Assembly (NCBI GenBank): GCA_022605955.1 | Contig: JAKCOZ010000040.1 | Location: forward strand, 2,046,001 to 2,110,000 | DNA: 64,000 nucleotides | Source of the DNA: Rallus limicola | Lineage: Eukaryota; Chordata; Aves; Gruiformes; Rallidae | Direction of reading: 5' to 3' | Part shown: positions 20,480 through 31,791 of the stretch, in pieces | How the letters are laid out: each line of letters starts with the position of its first letter | How positions within the stretch are numbered: the stretch's first letter is position 1 | Notes under the pieces: model-generated | What the model was told of the DNA's origin: nothing | Seen by the model: only the letters and a program-made list of their open reading frames with translations | Databases searched by the model: none | Program-made: the position numbers and the translations under genes

Positions 20480-20570
20480 CCTACTTGGAATTAAATCTGT
20501 CAAAAGATGGCATAGACAATAAGAAGGGCTTTCTCAGGTACATCAGCAGCAAAAGGGGCTGGAAATTCTG
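20480..20570 (+). mobile_element. CR1 LINE fragment (ORF2 linker before RT)
   Basis: Encodes ELNLSKDGIDNKKGFLRYIS, which matches the DNKKGF-Y-YI-SKR stretch found between the endonuclease and reverse transcriptase of CR1 ORF2. Short and without flanking CR1 sequence that I can follow. Confidence 0.6.
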
Positions 20571-20734
20571 ATCTCTGTGGTAAGTGGTAACTTCCACTAA
20601 TGTGGACTGACTTGTGCCAGACTCCCTCCTCAGATCAAACAGGTCTCTCTGACCACCAAAAACATTGAGTCACTAGATCAAGGCTTCATCACATCTGCCT
20701 TACTCAGAGAAAAGGCACCTCCAGGGTGCCTTTG

Positions 20735-20830
20735 TCCCACCCTGTCCTGCTGAGGAGGGAAGAGATAAAGTGGCATGATGGGCACCTCGTGTATAGTCCA
20801 GATCAACCCACCACAGCACCCTTTTACCAG
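20735..20830 (+). mobile_element. Second ERVL-like LTR 3' end
   Basis: CCTGTCCTGCTGAGGAGGGA through GGGCACCTCG and GATCAACCCACCACA. It is a diverged relative of 20390-20478 in the same orientation. Confidence 0.45.
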
Positions 20831-21244
20831 GTGGCATGGAAATTTACCAGGAATGCTAAACTCTTCATATGTCTCAGACTATGGGAGGTGATAACTGTCC
20901 TTGGCATTTGCCCAACTATTTCCACACACCTTGCTATCCAGGGACTGGCCACCTCAGGGCATGTTTCACTCTTGCCACACCTAAATGTTGTCTCTTCTTA
21001 TGCCAGCATAACACCAGATTCCACAAACCCCACAATAAGCTAAGAGGGTTAATTAGCATAGCTGTTAATTAAATAGCTCCAGGATAAAGAAGGACCTCAT
21101 AACAAAGCCTGCACAACAGAAAAACCAAGATGGGAAAAGTGAGGTGTACTGCAGGGGGATTGACCTAGATGACCTTTCCTATGATGCTATTGAAATGCGG
21201 TAATTCACTTAACAGTCAACACTTCTGTTGAATCTCTGTTTCAC
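20831..21244. other. Intergenic sequence, no gene recognised
   Basis: AT-richer spacer. About 21140-21200 (GGGATTGACCTAGATGACC) looks like a short CR1 3' tail. Nothing else is supported. Confidence 0.4.
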
Positions 21245-21389
21245 TGTCAGCAGTACTCAGCAGGCTCAGCACCCTGGGACAGAAAAAGGCCCTAGACACA
21301 CTAATGGATTTGTTGGTAAACGATGCCCAAACAGAAACCAGAGAATGGAGAAGTCCCAAAAGGAGCATCATGGCCTCCCCAGAGCAGTG

Positions 21390-21577
21390 TTCCTAGAATC
21401 ATACAATCATTAAGATTGGAAAGGACCTCCCAAGATCATCCAGTTCAACTATCCCCTTACCACCCACATCACTTACTAAACCATGTCCCTAAGTACCTCA
21501 TCCAACCTTTCCTTAAACACCACAAGGGATGGGGACTCCACTGCCTCCCTGGGCAACCCGCTCCAATGCCTAATGTG
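21390..21577 (-). mobile_element. CR1 LINE 3' end
   Basis: Reverse-oriented CR1 tail: GAATCATACAATCATTAAG, CCAAGATCATCCAGTTCAAC, TCATCCAACCTTTCCTTAAA and CTGCCTCCCTGGGCAACCCG are typical phrases. An inverted copy is at 44122-44312. Confidence 0.85.
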
Positions 21578-22078
21578 TTAGGAGGAAAAGAGCCAAAAGT
21601 AGCAGAGTTGACTACCCTCTGCTACGGCAGTCAATGAGCAGTGACCTTCAAGACAGCTTGGAGTCTGGGAGAAAGGAGATGAGACACATCATCCCACTCA
21701 GGAGACCTCTGGCAACCATGTGAGGATTGCAGGGCCAGGAGCAGAAGGGACCTTCCTGCCCATGGGCATGCAAATAAGCAAAAGAAGTGCCATGGGCCAG
21801 TGCCCAGCACAGGAGGGCCCCAGGCCAATGTCCTACAGATGAAATCTCTTGCACTTGAGACTCATCTTCTGCTGGCACTGATGCACTCCTGCCCCAGGAA
21901 TCCTTGAGCCTCCCATGTCAGCACTGAATCGGAGTGTTCAAGGGGGAGTGGGCACAGCCAAACAAGGAAATGACAAGGCTTCAGGAAACCAAGCACAGCC
22001 CATATCATTACCTGGGATGTTTTGCATTTCAGATGAGCTTCTCAGAAAAGTATGGCTTCCACAGAGGCTTCCTGAAGA

Positions 22079-22107
22079 CCTGGGGCAGTGCAGGAATGGT
22101 ATAAAAG
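22079..22107 (+). promoter_or_regulatory. Promoter of gene 9
   Basis: TATAAAAG at 22100-22107 behind CCTGGGGCAGTGCAGG. Upstream blocks: AAACAAGGAAATGACAAGGC at about 21958-21980 with CAGGAAACC, and CATTACCTGGGATGTTTTGC at about 22006-22026. Exon 1 ends at 22166 in AAGCAA before GTGAGT. Confidence 0.85.
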
Positions 22108-22490
22108 CCATCCCAGCTCTTGCCTCTCTCATTCGCTTCACTCCCCTTCTTCTCCTTCGGAAGCAAGTGAGTTGGCAGCTCTGTCCTACATCGGGGCAGG
22201 GGGCTGCCTGACCTGGGAGGGGAAGCAGGGAGAAGCTCTGGTGTGGGGTGGGGCTGGGGCTGGGCTGAGGTTGGGTTCCTGGTTTGGAAAGATCTTTCCT
22301 GGGCTCCGTTCTCTTTGCACGGTGCTCAAGGGGATGGGCAAAGAGGCCTGTGGGCCTAGTGCAAAGCCTCTATCTCCTCACCTGCCACATGCCTTGGGTC
22401 ACTCGTGCTGGGATGACAGGCTGCTCCTCAGCCACCGCTCATGCTCTGCTTCCCCCACTCTCTCTCCAGGTGCACCTCCAGCCCTGCAAC

Positions 22491-22799
22491 ATGTCCTGCT
22501 ACACCCAGTGCCAGCCCTGCTGCCAGCCCTGCGGCCCGACCCCGCTGGCCAACAGCTGCAATGAGCCCTGTTGCAGGCAGTGCCAGCCTTCCACTGTGGT
22601 CATTGAGCCCTCTCCTGTGGTGGTGACCCTGCCTGGACCCATCCTCAGCTCCTTCCCACAGAACACCGTTGTGGGCTCCTCCACCTCCGCTGCTGTTGGC
22701 AGCATCCTCAGCTGTGATGGAGTGCCCATCAACTCTGGGGGCTTTGACCTCTCCTGCATCACCAGCCGCTACTGTGGCAACAGATGCCAACCCTGCTAA
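22491..22799 (+). CDS. Feather-type beta-keratin, type C (gene 9)
   Basis: A 102 aa protein starting [14 protein letters not shown]. It has 14 Cys (3, 7, 10, 11, 14, 23, 27, 28, 31, 75, 89, 95, 99, 102), the core at about 42-75 and the tail [11 protein letters not shown] like type A. The head is short. VPINSGG replaces the VPICSGG of A and B, so one tail Cys is absent. The intron is 22167-22469 (303 nt) with acceptor CTCCAG, 21 nt before the ATG. Reading frames that run upstream of the MSC start pass through the intron and are not protein. The poly(A) signal is ATTAAA at 23231-23236. Its protein equals those of genes 10, 12, 13 and 14. Confidence 0.95.
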   Translation: MSCYTQCQPCCQPCGPTPLANSCNEPCCRQCQPSTVVIEPSPVVVTLPGPILSSFPQNTVVGSSTSAAVGSILSCDGVPINSGGFDLSCITSRYCGNRCQPC

Positions 22800-22975
22800 A
22801 GCTGCTGCAGGCAGCCCCACAGGATAACAGGAACCCAGAAGACTGTAATGGACTGAGCATGGAGATCCTGGCCATCACTTTCAGAGGCACCAAGCATCCA
22901 TGCCTTCTGCTGCAAAGGAAGGCAGGAAGAGGCATGCCTGAGCTCTCTGAAAATATGGCCCTTGCCTAACTTGCC

Positions 22976-23012
22976 TGTTTCTCTCTCTCTTTTCTCTCTC
23001 TCTTTTCTCTGC
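22976..23012 (+). repeat. Pyrimidine-rich CTCTCTTTT tract in the gene 9 3'UTR
   Basis: Two tandem CTCTCTCTCTTTT-like units in the 3'UTR, present in every type C copy (for example about 27260-27297, 46984-47020, and inverted at about 37320-37352 and 42692-42726). It is a useful subfamily marker. Confidence 0.7.
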
Positions 23013-23230
23013 TGCCTTCTGCTGCCCTGGGCTGTGAGCACCTGCCAAGGCCTAGCCCAAGAAGGATCTACTGCCCCCCTCCCTCTCTGGGGCAGTCAGG
23101 TGGACAGACAGACACCCAGTGCAAACTCTTTCCTGGCAAAAGACTTCTTCTGGGTAAAGTCTCCTAGCCACCCTGGTACTCCCTGCACTCTGGCCCCCAC
23201 CCAGAGGACCTCATTTCCCTCCTTCAATTC

Positions 23231-23236
23231 ATTAAA
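23231..23236 (+). terminator. Poly(A) signal of gene 9
   Basis: ATTAAA followed by GTTCTGCTGCATCCC. Confidence 0.75.
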
Positions 23237-23449
23237 GTTCTGCTGCATCCCAGCCTGTGTCTCTGTGTGGTCCTTCTCGCTCTGGACGCTCTCCCCATTG
23301 TCCAGAGAGAAAGGTGACAGTCTGGGGAGCTCTTGCAGGCATCAAGGAAAGCCATGGGCATACCCACTGGAAGGGGAGGGGGAGACACACATCTCCCTCA
23401 TCCTGCTGGTCACCACTCTTTGGATGCATCCCAGAAAAGCCACTGACTT

Positions 23450-23880
23450 TTAGGGCAGCAGGCGCACATTGGCAGCTCATGTGCAGCTTCTCATTAGCAA
23501 ACACCCCCAAGTCCTTCTCCTCAGGTCTACTGTCAATCCATCCCCTACCCAGCCTGTAGCTACACTTGGGATAGAGTGTTTGCAAAGAATCATTTAAGTT
23601 GGGCCCCCGGGGAAGCCGCCTTCCCGGTGGTAGTGGTTGGAATTCCTGTGAGGAACCTCACCCGTCCTGCCTTGTGGTTTCCATCACCTCAGAAGCCTCT
23701 GGTTCTACTCCATGAGGCTTCAAGTGTGCTGCATTGTATCCAGCATGTCTGCCCACAACAGGCTGAGGGTCCTCACTGGCACCCTGTCCCTCTAATCTTG
23801 TCCTGTCATCCCACAGCTTGTCACAGGCTAGCCTGATATAATTCTCCTCCCCCTTCAAGTCTAGTTTAAAGCCCTGTCAA
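23450..23880 (-). mobile_element. CR1 LINE fragment
   Basis: On the minus strand it reads YRLGRGWIDSRPEEKDLGVF and NEKLHMSCQCAPAALK, the stretch after the RT catalytic region in CR1 ORF2, then loses similarity. The end toward gene 9 stops near the duplication boundary at 23388-23450. An inverted copy is at about 39290-39770. Confidence 0.75.
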
Positions 23881-25100
23881 TGAGGCCTCCTAGGTCCTGG
23901 GCAAAGACCCTCTTTCCCCTTTGAGAAAGGCAAATCCATCTAACTTCAGCAAGTCCAGTGCCATGTAGGGCATCCCAATATCAAAAGTCCCAAAACTGTG
24001 TTGGTGACACCAGCCACAGAGTCAAGTATTGATAGACACTTGTCTATCACAAAGAAGCTGAGGCCCAGATTCCCTCAGCATGCGTCCCAAGGTCCTGAAG
24101 TGCCTTTTGATTCCTCTTGGACTAAGTTTCCTAGCAATGTCCTTAACCCAGGCCCCCATGGTTAAGGAAAGCTACTGTATTTATCCTTACAGCCAGAGGA
24201 TATAGGGTCTCCTGCTTGATCTTGGGTTTTGTCTGATAGGCACTGCACCTGACAAAAGGAAGACATTTCATGCAATGTCCTCTGGAGAGTGTTCTCCACC
24301 CACTAGCTGAACCCACAGGCTGAACATGGCCTACATTCCTGAGATTCATTGCAGATCTGCAGGACTTCCTGTTAAGGGGTACCCAGTAGATACGCTTCCA
24401 TAGTACCGTGTGTCTAGAGCCAGACTTGAGGAAGGTAAGTAAGCACACAGGCATGGAAGAAAACAACACAGCTCAGCACAGGCAGGCACACCCAGTGCTC
24501 ATTTTTAGTTTGTACTAAGGGCACCATCTTGATCCTTTCTCTGGCTGATCAGAAGGTCTGTTAGTGGGAATATGGGTGTATATATTTGTGTATATATAAT
24601 ATATACATGTCACCCCACACCCCCATATAGATCTCTAGAGTAGCTTAGCTTTAAACAGTGTAGTCAGTGGCTGCCCTATGGATCCACCAGCAGACACAAA
24701 CACTGCAGACACAAACACATGGGCCTTCTTACCCAAGGTCACACTCCAGTGGCTGGCACCTAGACCTCCACACATACAGACTTACAACAGAAAGTTCCTT
24801 GTGATGAGAAATAAGTAGAAATGTAATGTAATAAGAAGATAAGAGACATTGCAGTTATCAAACTCTGGGGAGGGCCAGACAAGTTTACCAAGCATCCACC
24901 TTTTCACACTTTGACAGTCCTTTTTATCCCTTTATTCCTCTGTTTTGCCACATGTCCCTCTCCAAATCACCTGGATATTTCCAATTCCTCAGTTTTGGTC
25001 CCTTCTCTAAATATCCCATTACATGTCTTGTGCAATCCCATAATGTATCCCAAATTGCTGGGCAGCAATCCCCTCTCAGTTTGAGACAATCCCACTAACT
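23881..25100. other. Intergenic sequence, no gene recognised
   Basis: About 23887-24720 is missing from the inverted copy at 38.5-39.8 kb, so it is an insertion here or a deletion there. It includes an AT-rich palindromic stretch at about 24576-24608 (TGTGTATATATAATATATAC). About 24721-25100 is present inverted at 38890-39255. No coding feature is supported. Confidence 0.5.
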
Positions 25101-25103
25101 CAT

Positions 25104-25234
25104 CTTCCCTTCCCTTCCCTTCCCTTCCCTTCCCTTCCCTTCCCTTCCCTTCCCTTCCCTTCCCTTCCCTTCCCTTCCCTTCCCTTCCCTTCCCTTCCCT
25201 TCCCTTCCCTTCCCTTCCCTTCCCTTCCCTTCCC
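25104..25234 (+). repeat. (TTCCC)n pentanucleotide microsatellite
   Basis: About 26 uninterrupted copies of TTCCC over 130 bp. The inverted copy at 38756-38884 has about the same length. In the six frames it yields repetitive pseudo-proteins (GREGK...), which I disregard. Confidence 0.97.
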
Positions 25235-25654
25235 TCTACATGTTTCCCAACCAGTGTGTGGATCCTTCTCCAGTGTTGTTGCAACCTGTCTTTCTCCAAA
25301 CCACCTCCCCTGCTCCAGAAAGACACTCTCCCCACCTGGACGCTCTCAGTCTTTCCATCATGTTTGCACATCCCGGAGAACAGCTCTGTTTTCCACTTCC
25401 CACACCTTATGTTTCTTTGGGCTCTAGATCAGTGACTTGAGGAGAGGCAGCACCAGCACTATTGAAGACGGACACTTCTCTGTCCCAATTGAGGCTGGGA
25501 AAGACTATTCCTGGCAGGGGCTGGCACATGGCCACAGATGGGTCATAGGCCCTGACTGTGAGCTGGAAGAGCTGAGACATACAACTGCCAAAGAAGCTTT
25601 TCCTCTAAACATCTTGAACAGTGTGGCAAATAAGTAGGCAATCATGGAGGTCCA
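25235..25654. other. Duplicated intergenic sequence, no gene recognised
   Basis: About 25240-25435 recurs inverted at 38560-38755 and partly in forward direction at 45680-45800. The function is unknown; it behaves as part of the type C duplicon. Confidence 0.5.
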
Positions 25655-25740
25655 GAATCCCAGAATTGTTGAGGTTGGAAGATTCTTCTGGAGAAGATCA
25701 GGTACAACCCTCCTGCTCAGAGCAGGGTCAATGAGAGAAG
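25655..25740 (-). mobile_element. CR1 LINE 3' end fragment
   Basis: GAATCCCAGAATTGTTGAGG and GGTTGGAAGATTC on the reverse side of a CR1 tail. Short and diverged. Confidence 0.55.
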
Positions 25741-26362
25741 ATTGATCAGGACGCTGTAAAATGTGGTGCTGAATATCTAACACACACAGATGGTGGTGGT
25801 GTGGGTAGAGGACACCAAGAAAGAGACCAGAGAGTGGAGGAGGCCCAACAGGTGCACCATGGGCTCCCCAGAGCAGTGTTAAGAGGTAAAGAGCCAAAAG
25901 TAGCAGTGCTCGCTACCCATCTGCAGAGCCAATGAGCAGTGACCTTCAAGACAGCTTGGAGTCTGGGAGAAAGGAGATGAGACACATCATCCAGCTAGGG
26001 AGTCCTTTGGCATCCAGGGGAAGATTACAGGGCCAAAAGCAGAAGGGACCTTCCTGCCCATGGGGCTTCAAACATGTCCATAGGAGTACCCTGCACGGAA
26101 ATGCCTCAGGCCAGTGTCTTAACATGCAACACCTCTGTCACTTGAGACTCATCTTCTGCTGGCACTGATGCACTCCTGCCCCAGGAATCCTTGAGCCTCC
26201 CATGTCAGCACTGAATCGGAGTGTTCAAGGGGGAGTGGGCACGGCCAAACAAGGAAATGACAAGGCTTCAGGAAACCAAGCACAGCCCATATCATTACCT
26301 GGGATGTTTTGCATTTCAGATGAGCTTCTCAGAAAAGTATGGCTTCCACAGCTTCCTGAGGA

Positions 26363-26391
26363 CCTGGGGCAGTGCAGGAATGGTATAAAAG
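26363..26391 (+). promoter_or_regulatory. Promoter of gene 10
   Basis: TATAAAAG at 26384-26391 behind CCTGGGGCAGTGCAGG. Three bases present in gene 9 (CACAGAGGCTTCC) are missing just upstream (CACAGCTTCC). Exon 1 ends at 26450. Confidence 0.85.
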
Positions 26392-26774
26392 CCATCCCAG
26401 CTCTTGCCTCTCTCATTCGCTTCACTCCCCTTCTTCTCCTTTGGAAGCAAGTGAGTTGGCAGCTCTGTCCTACATCGGGGCAGGGGGCTGCCTGACCTGG
26501 GAGGGGAAGCAGGGAGAAGCTCTGGGGTGGGGTGGGGCTAGGGCTGGGCTGAGGTTGGGTTCCTGGTTTGGAAAGATCTTTCCTGGGCTCCGTTCTCTTT
26601 GCACGGTGCTCAAGGGGATGGGCAAAGAGGCCTGTGGGCCTAGTGCAAAGCCTCTATCTCCTCACCTGCCACATGCCTTGGGTCACTCGTGCTGGGATGA
26701 CAGGCTGCTCCTCAGCCACCGCTCATGCTCTGCTTCCCCCACTCTCTCTCCAGGTGCACCTCCAGCCCTGCAAC

Positions 26775-27083
26775 ATGTCCTGCTACACCCAGTGCCAGCC
26801 CTGCTGCCAGCCCTGCGGCCCGACCCCGCTGGCCAACAGCTGCAATGAGCCCTGTTGCAGGCAGTGCCAGCCTTCCACTGTGGTCATTGAGCCCTCTCCT
26901 GTGGTGGTGACCCTGCCTGGACCCATCCTCAGCTCCTTCCCACAGAACACCGTTGTGGGCTCCTCCACCTCCGCTGCTGTTGGCAGCATCCTCAGCTGTG
27001 ATGGAGTGCCCATCAACTCTGGGGGCTTTGACCTCTCCTGCATCACCAGCCGCTACTGTGGCAACAGATGCCAACCCTGCTAA
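26775..27083 (+). CDS. Feather-type beta-keratin, type C (gene 10)
   Basis: 102 aa, identical protein to gene 9. The intron is 26451-26753 (303 nt) and exon 2 starts at 26754. The 3'UTR carries the same CT-rich tract. The poly(A) signal at 27515-27520 is followed by GTTCTGATGC instead of the GTTCTGCTGC of the other copies. It lies tandem to gene 9, 4.28 kb downstream in the same direction. The short reading frame beyond the 3' end at about 27598-28005 also exists in other copies but sits in downstream flank and is not supported as a gene. Confidence 0.95.
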   Translation: MSCYTQCQPCCQPCGPTPLANSCNEPCCRQCQPSTVVIEPSPVVVTLPGPILSSFPQNTVVGSSTSAAVGSILSCDGVPINSGGFDLSCITSRYCGNRCQPC

Positions 27084-27514
27084 AGCTGCTGCAGGCAGCC
27101 CCACAGGATAACAGGAACCCAGAAGACTGTAATGGACTGAGCATGGAGATCCTGGCCATCACTTTCAGAGGCACCAAGCATCCATGCCTTCTGCTGCAAA
27201 GGAAGGCAGGAAGAGGCATGCCTGAGCTCTCTGAAAGTATGGCCCTTGCCTAACTTGCCTGTTTCTCTCTCTCTTTTCTCTCTCTCTTTTCTCTGCTGCC
27301 TTCTGCTGCCCTGGGCTGTGAGCACCTGCCAAGGCCTAGCCCAAGAAGGACCTACTGCCCCCCTCCCTCTCTGGGGCAGTCAGGTGGACAGACAGACACC
27401 CAGTGCAAACTCTTTCCTGGCAAAAGACTTCTTCTGGGTAAAGTCTCCTAGCCACCCTGGTACTCCCTGCACTCTGGCCCCCACCCAGAGGACCTCATTT
27501 CCCTCCTTCAATTC

Positions 27515-27520
27515 ATTAAA
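27515..27520 (+). terminator. Poly(A) signal of gene 10
   Basis: ATTAAA about 430 nt after the stop codon. Confidence 0.75.
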
Positions 27521-28272
27521 GTTCTGATGCATCCCAGCCTGAGTCTCTGTGTGGTCCTTCTCGCTCTGGACGTTCTCCCCATTGTCCAGAGAGAAAGGTG
27601 ACAGTCTGGGGAGCTCTTGCAGGCATCAAGGAAAGCCATGGGCATACCCACTGGAAGGGGAGGGGGAGACACAGGCAGTGGACCCCTTTCAAGGAGTCAA
27701 GCTGTCCCTTGCAGCTGAGAAGATGTCCCTGGCTCCTGCAGGCCGAGCAGCCCTCAGGGCCTGCCTGGCTGTATCCCTGCACACAAATGCCCTCCTCAGC
27801 CTTTGAGCGTGCCCTGCAGACAGAGGGGAGCCCAACCACTGCCCAAGTGAGGAGGTCTTCTCCCTGGCCTCACTGGGTGTTTCTGGGAGCTGTTTCTGCC
27901 TCCATCAGCACCTGTGAGCCCTTCCAGGTGGGTGGTTCTGGCTTCAGGAGGGCCTGTCTCCCTCTGGCCAGTGTGGTAGTAGTGGTGGTGGTGGTGATTG
28001 TGTGACAGGTTGCCCTTCACATGTCCCTGCATTCCTCCCTGTCTCCCTAGTGCACCTCTGGTTACCAGTCATTTCCAGCTACCAGCTGTCTCTCAGCCAA
28101 GGAAGAAGGATAGGCTGTTTCTTACATATGTCCCCTTGTGCTTTCCAGCTACAAGCCATTGCTTCTACAGTGTTTCTGCTTTCATTGCACTGATTTAGCC
28201 TTCCTTGTTGGTCTTGCCGCAGTCTTGTCTATCCTCTGAGAAACTAACCATCATTTCCTCCAGCACAGCTAG

Positions 28273-28779
28273 AAGAGGCTGACTAACCTTGATGGGTCTC
28301 ACATACAGATAATAGCAGTGAGGCCTACAGTATGGATTCCTCATAGTGCCTTATTTTGGGTTCCCCACTTCCATTGTGCCTCTGTGGTCCTCTGGGCTTT
28401 CTGAGCCTTTCATGGGCTGACAAATATCCTGTGATGGCCCTGGGACTGTCTGGCTGAGGGCATGGCATCAAACAGGTTCCCCACTTGCCATTAACTCTGT
28501 TTGTGTCTGCAACCTGGGATTTTACAACATGATCGAGCACCTCCCATTCTATTCGGTTGCATCCCCATTTACCCATCCCTCAAACCTGTTTTGAGGAAGA
28601 GGAAGAGCATAGGAAGAAGGTTCTTTTTCCATTCTGCCCTTGATGGGGGAAGTTTTCTGGGAGCATGTATGCAAGGAACAGAAGGAAGTTTAAAAAGGTT
28701 AATGAAAAGCATTTCCTTTAGTTTTAGCTGCCAGATGATTAAACCACTACAGTGTCACCAGAACAGAATCGAGGGGGAG
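28273..28779. other. Intergenic sequence, no gene recognised
   Basis: Unique spacer after the type C duplicon. About 28715-28755 (TTTAGCTGCC...TTAAACCACTACA) looks like an LTR edge. Confidence 0.4.
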
Positions 28780-29012
28780 AATCACCTCACTTTAGGTGGT
28801 GAGAAAATGTGCTATTCATCACTTTGATATTCTTTTATTGTTGTTGTTATTATTGCTATTAACATTTTGTGTCCTACTAAACCGTCTTCATCTCAATGCA
28901 TGAGGTTTTTTTTTTTTTTCCTTTTTGATTTTATTTCCTTTTGATTCCCACTAGGAGGGGAAGGGGAGAAAACAATTGTGTCATTTTAGCTGCTGTCCAT
29001 GTTAAACCACAA
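28780..29012 (+). mobile_element. ERVL-like LTR 3' fragment
   Basis: ACTAAACCGTCTTCATCTCA, a poly-T stretch, then TTTTAGCTGCTGTCCATG and TTAAACCACAACA. This order matches the R/U5-like end of ERVL-type LTRs in birds (compare the better preserved 35321-35420). Confidence 0.5.
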
Positions 29013-29044
29013 CAGCTTTACCAGAGCAAAACAGATGGGGAGAA

Positions 29045-29345
29045 TCATCTCATCCAGCTAATACTTTATCCACCGAGTGGTCCACATATCAAATCCATGT
29101 ATCCCCAATTTTGCAACGAGGGTGTTATGCAGAACAGTGTCAAATGCTTTGCATAAGTCCAGGTAGATGACATCATTTTCTCTTCCCATATCCACCAACG
29201 TTGTAACCCCATCATAGAAGGCCACAAAATTTTTCAGGAACAACTCGCCCTTAGTGAAGCCATGTTGACTGTCAGCAATCATTTCCTTATTTTCCATGTG
29301 CCTTAGAATATTTCCCCCAGAGGAATCCTTTCCATTTTGCAGTCA
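29045..29345 (-). mobile_element. CR1 LINE fragment (RT palm region)
   Basis: The minus strand encodes DSQHGFTKG and [20 protein letters not shown]. The LDL-KAFD motif is motif A of the reverse transcriptase of CR1/Jockey-type LINEs. It is bounded on the left by the LTR fragment. Confidence 0.85.
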
Positions 29346-31700
29346 GTGGGAATTTCACTGTACTGAATGTACAAATGGTACTTGCCTGTAAAGAGTATGA
29401 AGCATTTGCCATCACACAGCATGACCCACATTGTGTCCTCCAAACTTAGTAGTACAGTCACCTAAATCCCTCTATCACCGTCACTACCCCTCAGAGGTAA
29501 GAGCAAGGTGGGAGAACAAAGCTGTGAGTATTTGGGGTGGGGTGCGTCTTTCAACTGAAATAGCTTCTTGGACAAGAGTTCGTTGTGATATGCTCAACTT
29601 TTACAGTGTAAGGAGGGGGTAGCTTGGTTTTTCCCTTTTCATTTTAAAAACTATTTTTTTAAAACTAACACTAATGCATTACCAGAATTATGATATGGAC
29701 ATAGCTTTTTAGCTATCTGTTCTACTCCATATTCTCTCACTTCTCTTTCCTTTATGGTAAACCTCCCTTGGCATACCTACTTTAGAGTTCTCTCCTTGTT
29801 AGCACATCTGACTGCAAAGACACTGTTGCATGACTTTGTCGAGTATTTCCAGTCCTTAATCAGTAGTCCTCATTCATTAAAGACAGCTCTCTGGCAATCA
29901 AAACCAAAGATCTGCCTGCAACACAACGCACGCAGTCAGGTGTTGATCCACTGGATGAGTTGTTTTCTACTCAAGCCTTTCCAGTTTGGGCCCTCACACC
30001 CTTACTTCATCCCAGAGCTCTGTAATCACTTTAGAAACACTTTGACCATTATCATTGGGGCCCACATCAAAGAGCAGCAAAGGGTAATAGTCCAAAGGCA
30101 AGACAAGCTCAACTGTCCCCATTACATCTGCCCTCTGTCAAACAAGAAACCTCTGGAGACATCAGGACAGGTTAGTCAACTGGTGCTTAAGATTACTAAG
30201 AGAGGAAGTCTCCTAAAGATGTTACAGATCTTTTCTCCTTCATGGAGAAAAAAATGTTTGAACACAACTCCCTCTGATGAATTCCATAATGCACCTTTTG
30301 TCCTTACCAGTTTCCAGGCAACAGCACCTGTTCTGAAGTTAAAGTCTGCAAGTGGAGCAGGAGCCTTTTTCCTGAACAGAACTTCTGTTGTCACCAACTG
30401 TCAGCCTTGGCTTCCCAAGTTGACTGTCATTTGACATCCATACCTCCCTCTGTAAGTGGTTGGCTATGGTTTCCATCTGACCTGCCTTCCTTGCTCTGTG
30501 TAGCTTAAGCTCTTGTCTCCACAGAGACAGACACAGAGACAACACAGCCCTGGAAGCACATCTGCTCAGGGTTTCCCAGCACAAGGTGGGCAGGATTTCC
30601 TGGCATTCCTCCCTGGACACCAAGCTAATGTTTGTTTTAGCTCCTTAATACTGAAGAGGAGAGAGGTGACCTAGCCTGCAGGGACAGCAGTGCTGAGGAA
30701 CTTCAACCATTTCTATGTTGCATTATACAGAATTTCCAAATTGGAGTGTAAGAGCCCCGTTTGGTCTCTGAAATCTGCAGTAGTAGAGAATCATATTTTT
30801 GAGGGTGAGGAAACAAAGGGCAAAGGAAACAGAAGCTGCATCCCAGTGCCTGCTGCTGGGGCTCCTTTCCACCTGGGACCTGTCACTGCTCTGCTGAAGT
30901 TAGGCCCCTTCTGGTCCCATGGAATCTGCATCTCTGTAGACAGAGAAGTGGAAAGGGCCCCTGCCATGACCACAATTTCTTGTTGTGATGAGAGCCTGAT
31001 ATGTACAAACAGACTTGCTCATGCTCACTTGCATGAAATTACATGTAAATTTGCCCACACCGTGCAGTTAAAGAAATTTATCATACACTTAGGTGAACCC
31101 ATCAAGCAAAAATGCCTACATATGATCACCTGTGGATTCAACTAGGCACAACCCTAGCAGGGCAGGAGCACCCTAAGGTACTTCAAGACCCAAGACATGG
31201 ATTGACTGGGAATCCTCAGACATGGCTTAGAGAGTGAAGGAAGCTAAGCAGCATAGGAAATCTCTCCCAAGGTTGGTGTTAGGAGGAGAAATGTTGAAAC
31301 TCATTAGTGCAGTCTGCTTGCATGTGAAGAGAAAGAGCAGACACAGTCAGAAAGGGATGGGGAGGAGCAGGGGAAAAGGACAAGGTGTGTCCTCATGTAT
31401 AGGAGTCTTTGCGTATCTTGGTCAATGATTGCAGGGCTGAGAGTAGATTGGTCTTTCCTGCCAATGGGGCTGAAAATAATCCCCCTAGGAGTGCCCTAGG
31501 ACAGTGTCCCTACTCTGTATAGGACCCTTACAGCAATTCCTCTAAGTGTTCTGCCCTTAATGATATGTTCCCACCCCAGAAATTTCAGGAACTCTCATTC
31601 CAACATTCAAAACAATCACCTATGAGGGAATGAGCATGGCATAAACAAAGAAATGAAAAGGCACCAGGAAACAGAAGGACAGTCTGTATCATTATCTGGG
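29346..31700. other. Intergenic sequence between CR1 and gene 11
   Basis: AT-richer unique sequence. A 226-codon forward frame at 29754-30434 has no recognisable domain, no promoter or splice context and an unremarkable composition, so I do not call it a gene. The upstream promoter blocks of gene 11 begin near 31631. Confidence 0.45.
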
Positions 31701-31762
31701 ATGTCTTACATTTCAGACGAGCTTGTCAGGAAATTATGAATCCTCCTAACGCTACCTCTGGG

Positions 31763-31791
31763 CCTGAGGCTGTACAGGCAGAGTATAAAAG
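31763..31791 (+). promoter_or_regulatory. Promoter of gene 11
   Basis: TATAAAAG at 31784-31791. The preceding block is the most diverged of the cluster (CCTGAGGCTGTACAGG). The upstream blocks are kept: GCATAAACAAAGAAATGAAA at about 31640 and CATTATCTGGGATGTC at about 31690. Exon 1 ends at 31847. Confidence 0.82.

Larger units (their letters stand above)
21245..23388. repeat. Inverted-repeat arm with gene 9 (mate 42314-44457)
   Basis: Coordinates sum to 65702 at the gene starts, poly(A) signals and outer ends, with a 19 kb spacer. The arm includes a reverse CR1 3' end at 21390-21577 that the mate carries in forward direction. The 3' end of the homology is abrupt, within GGGGAGACAC. Confidence 0.88.
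25930..28272. repeat. Type C duplicon with gene 10
   Basis: Up to 27672 it is a direct copy of 21632-23388 (offset 4284 at the gene). Beyond 27672 to about 28272 it matches, inverted, 41705-42310 next to gene 13 and 36640-36970 next to gene 12. Gene 10 thus has a longer shared 3' flank than gene 9. Confidence 0.85.

Noticed and set aside
22284..22799. N-terminal extensions of keratin frames upstream of the MSC start (171-205 aa versions)
   Set aside because: The extra codons lie in the 5'UTR intron between clear GTGAGT and CAG splice sites. All copies begin the conserved protein at MSC about 21 nt after the acceptor.
25104..25371. Reading frame encoding a Gly-Arg-Glu-Lys repeat across the TTCCC array (and 38453-39022)
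   Set aside because: A microsatellite of period 5 has no stops in any of its frames; this is a simple-sequence artefact.
27598..28005. 135-codon frame downstream of type C genes, repeated at 36648-37055 and 41981-42388
   Set aside because: Its conservation reflects the recent duplication of the flank. It begins inside the 3' flank and ends in a Val-rich run from a GTG repeat, and no gene signals are present.
29754..30434. 226-codon forward frame in the spacer before gene 11
   Set aside because: No recognisable domain or repeat, no nearby promoter, splice or poly(A) context, and a composition like the surrounding spacer. A protein search or expression data could revive it.
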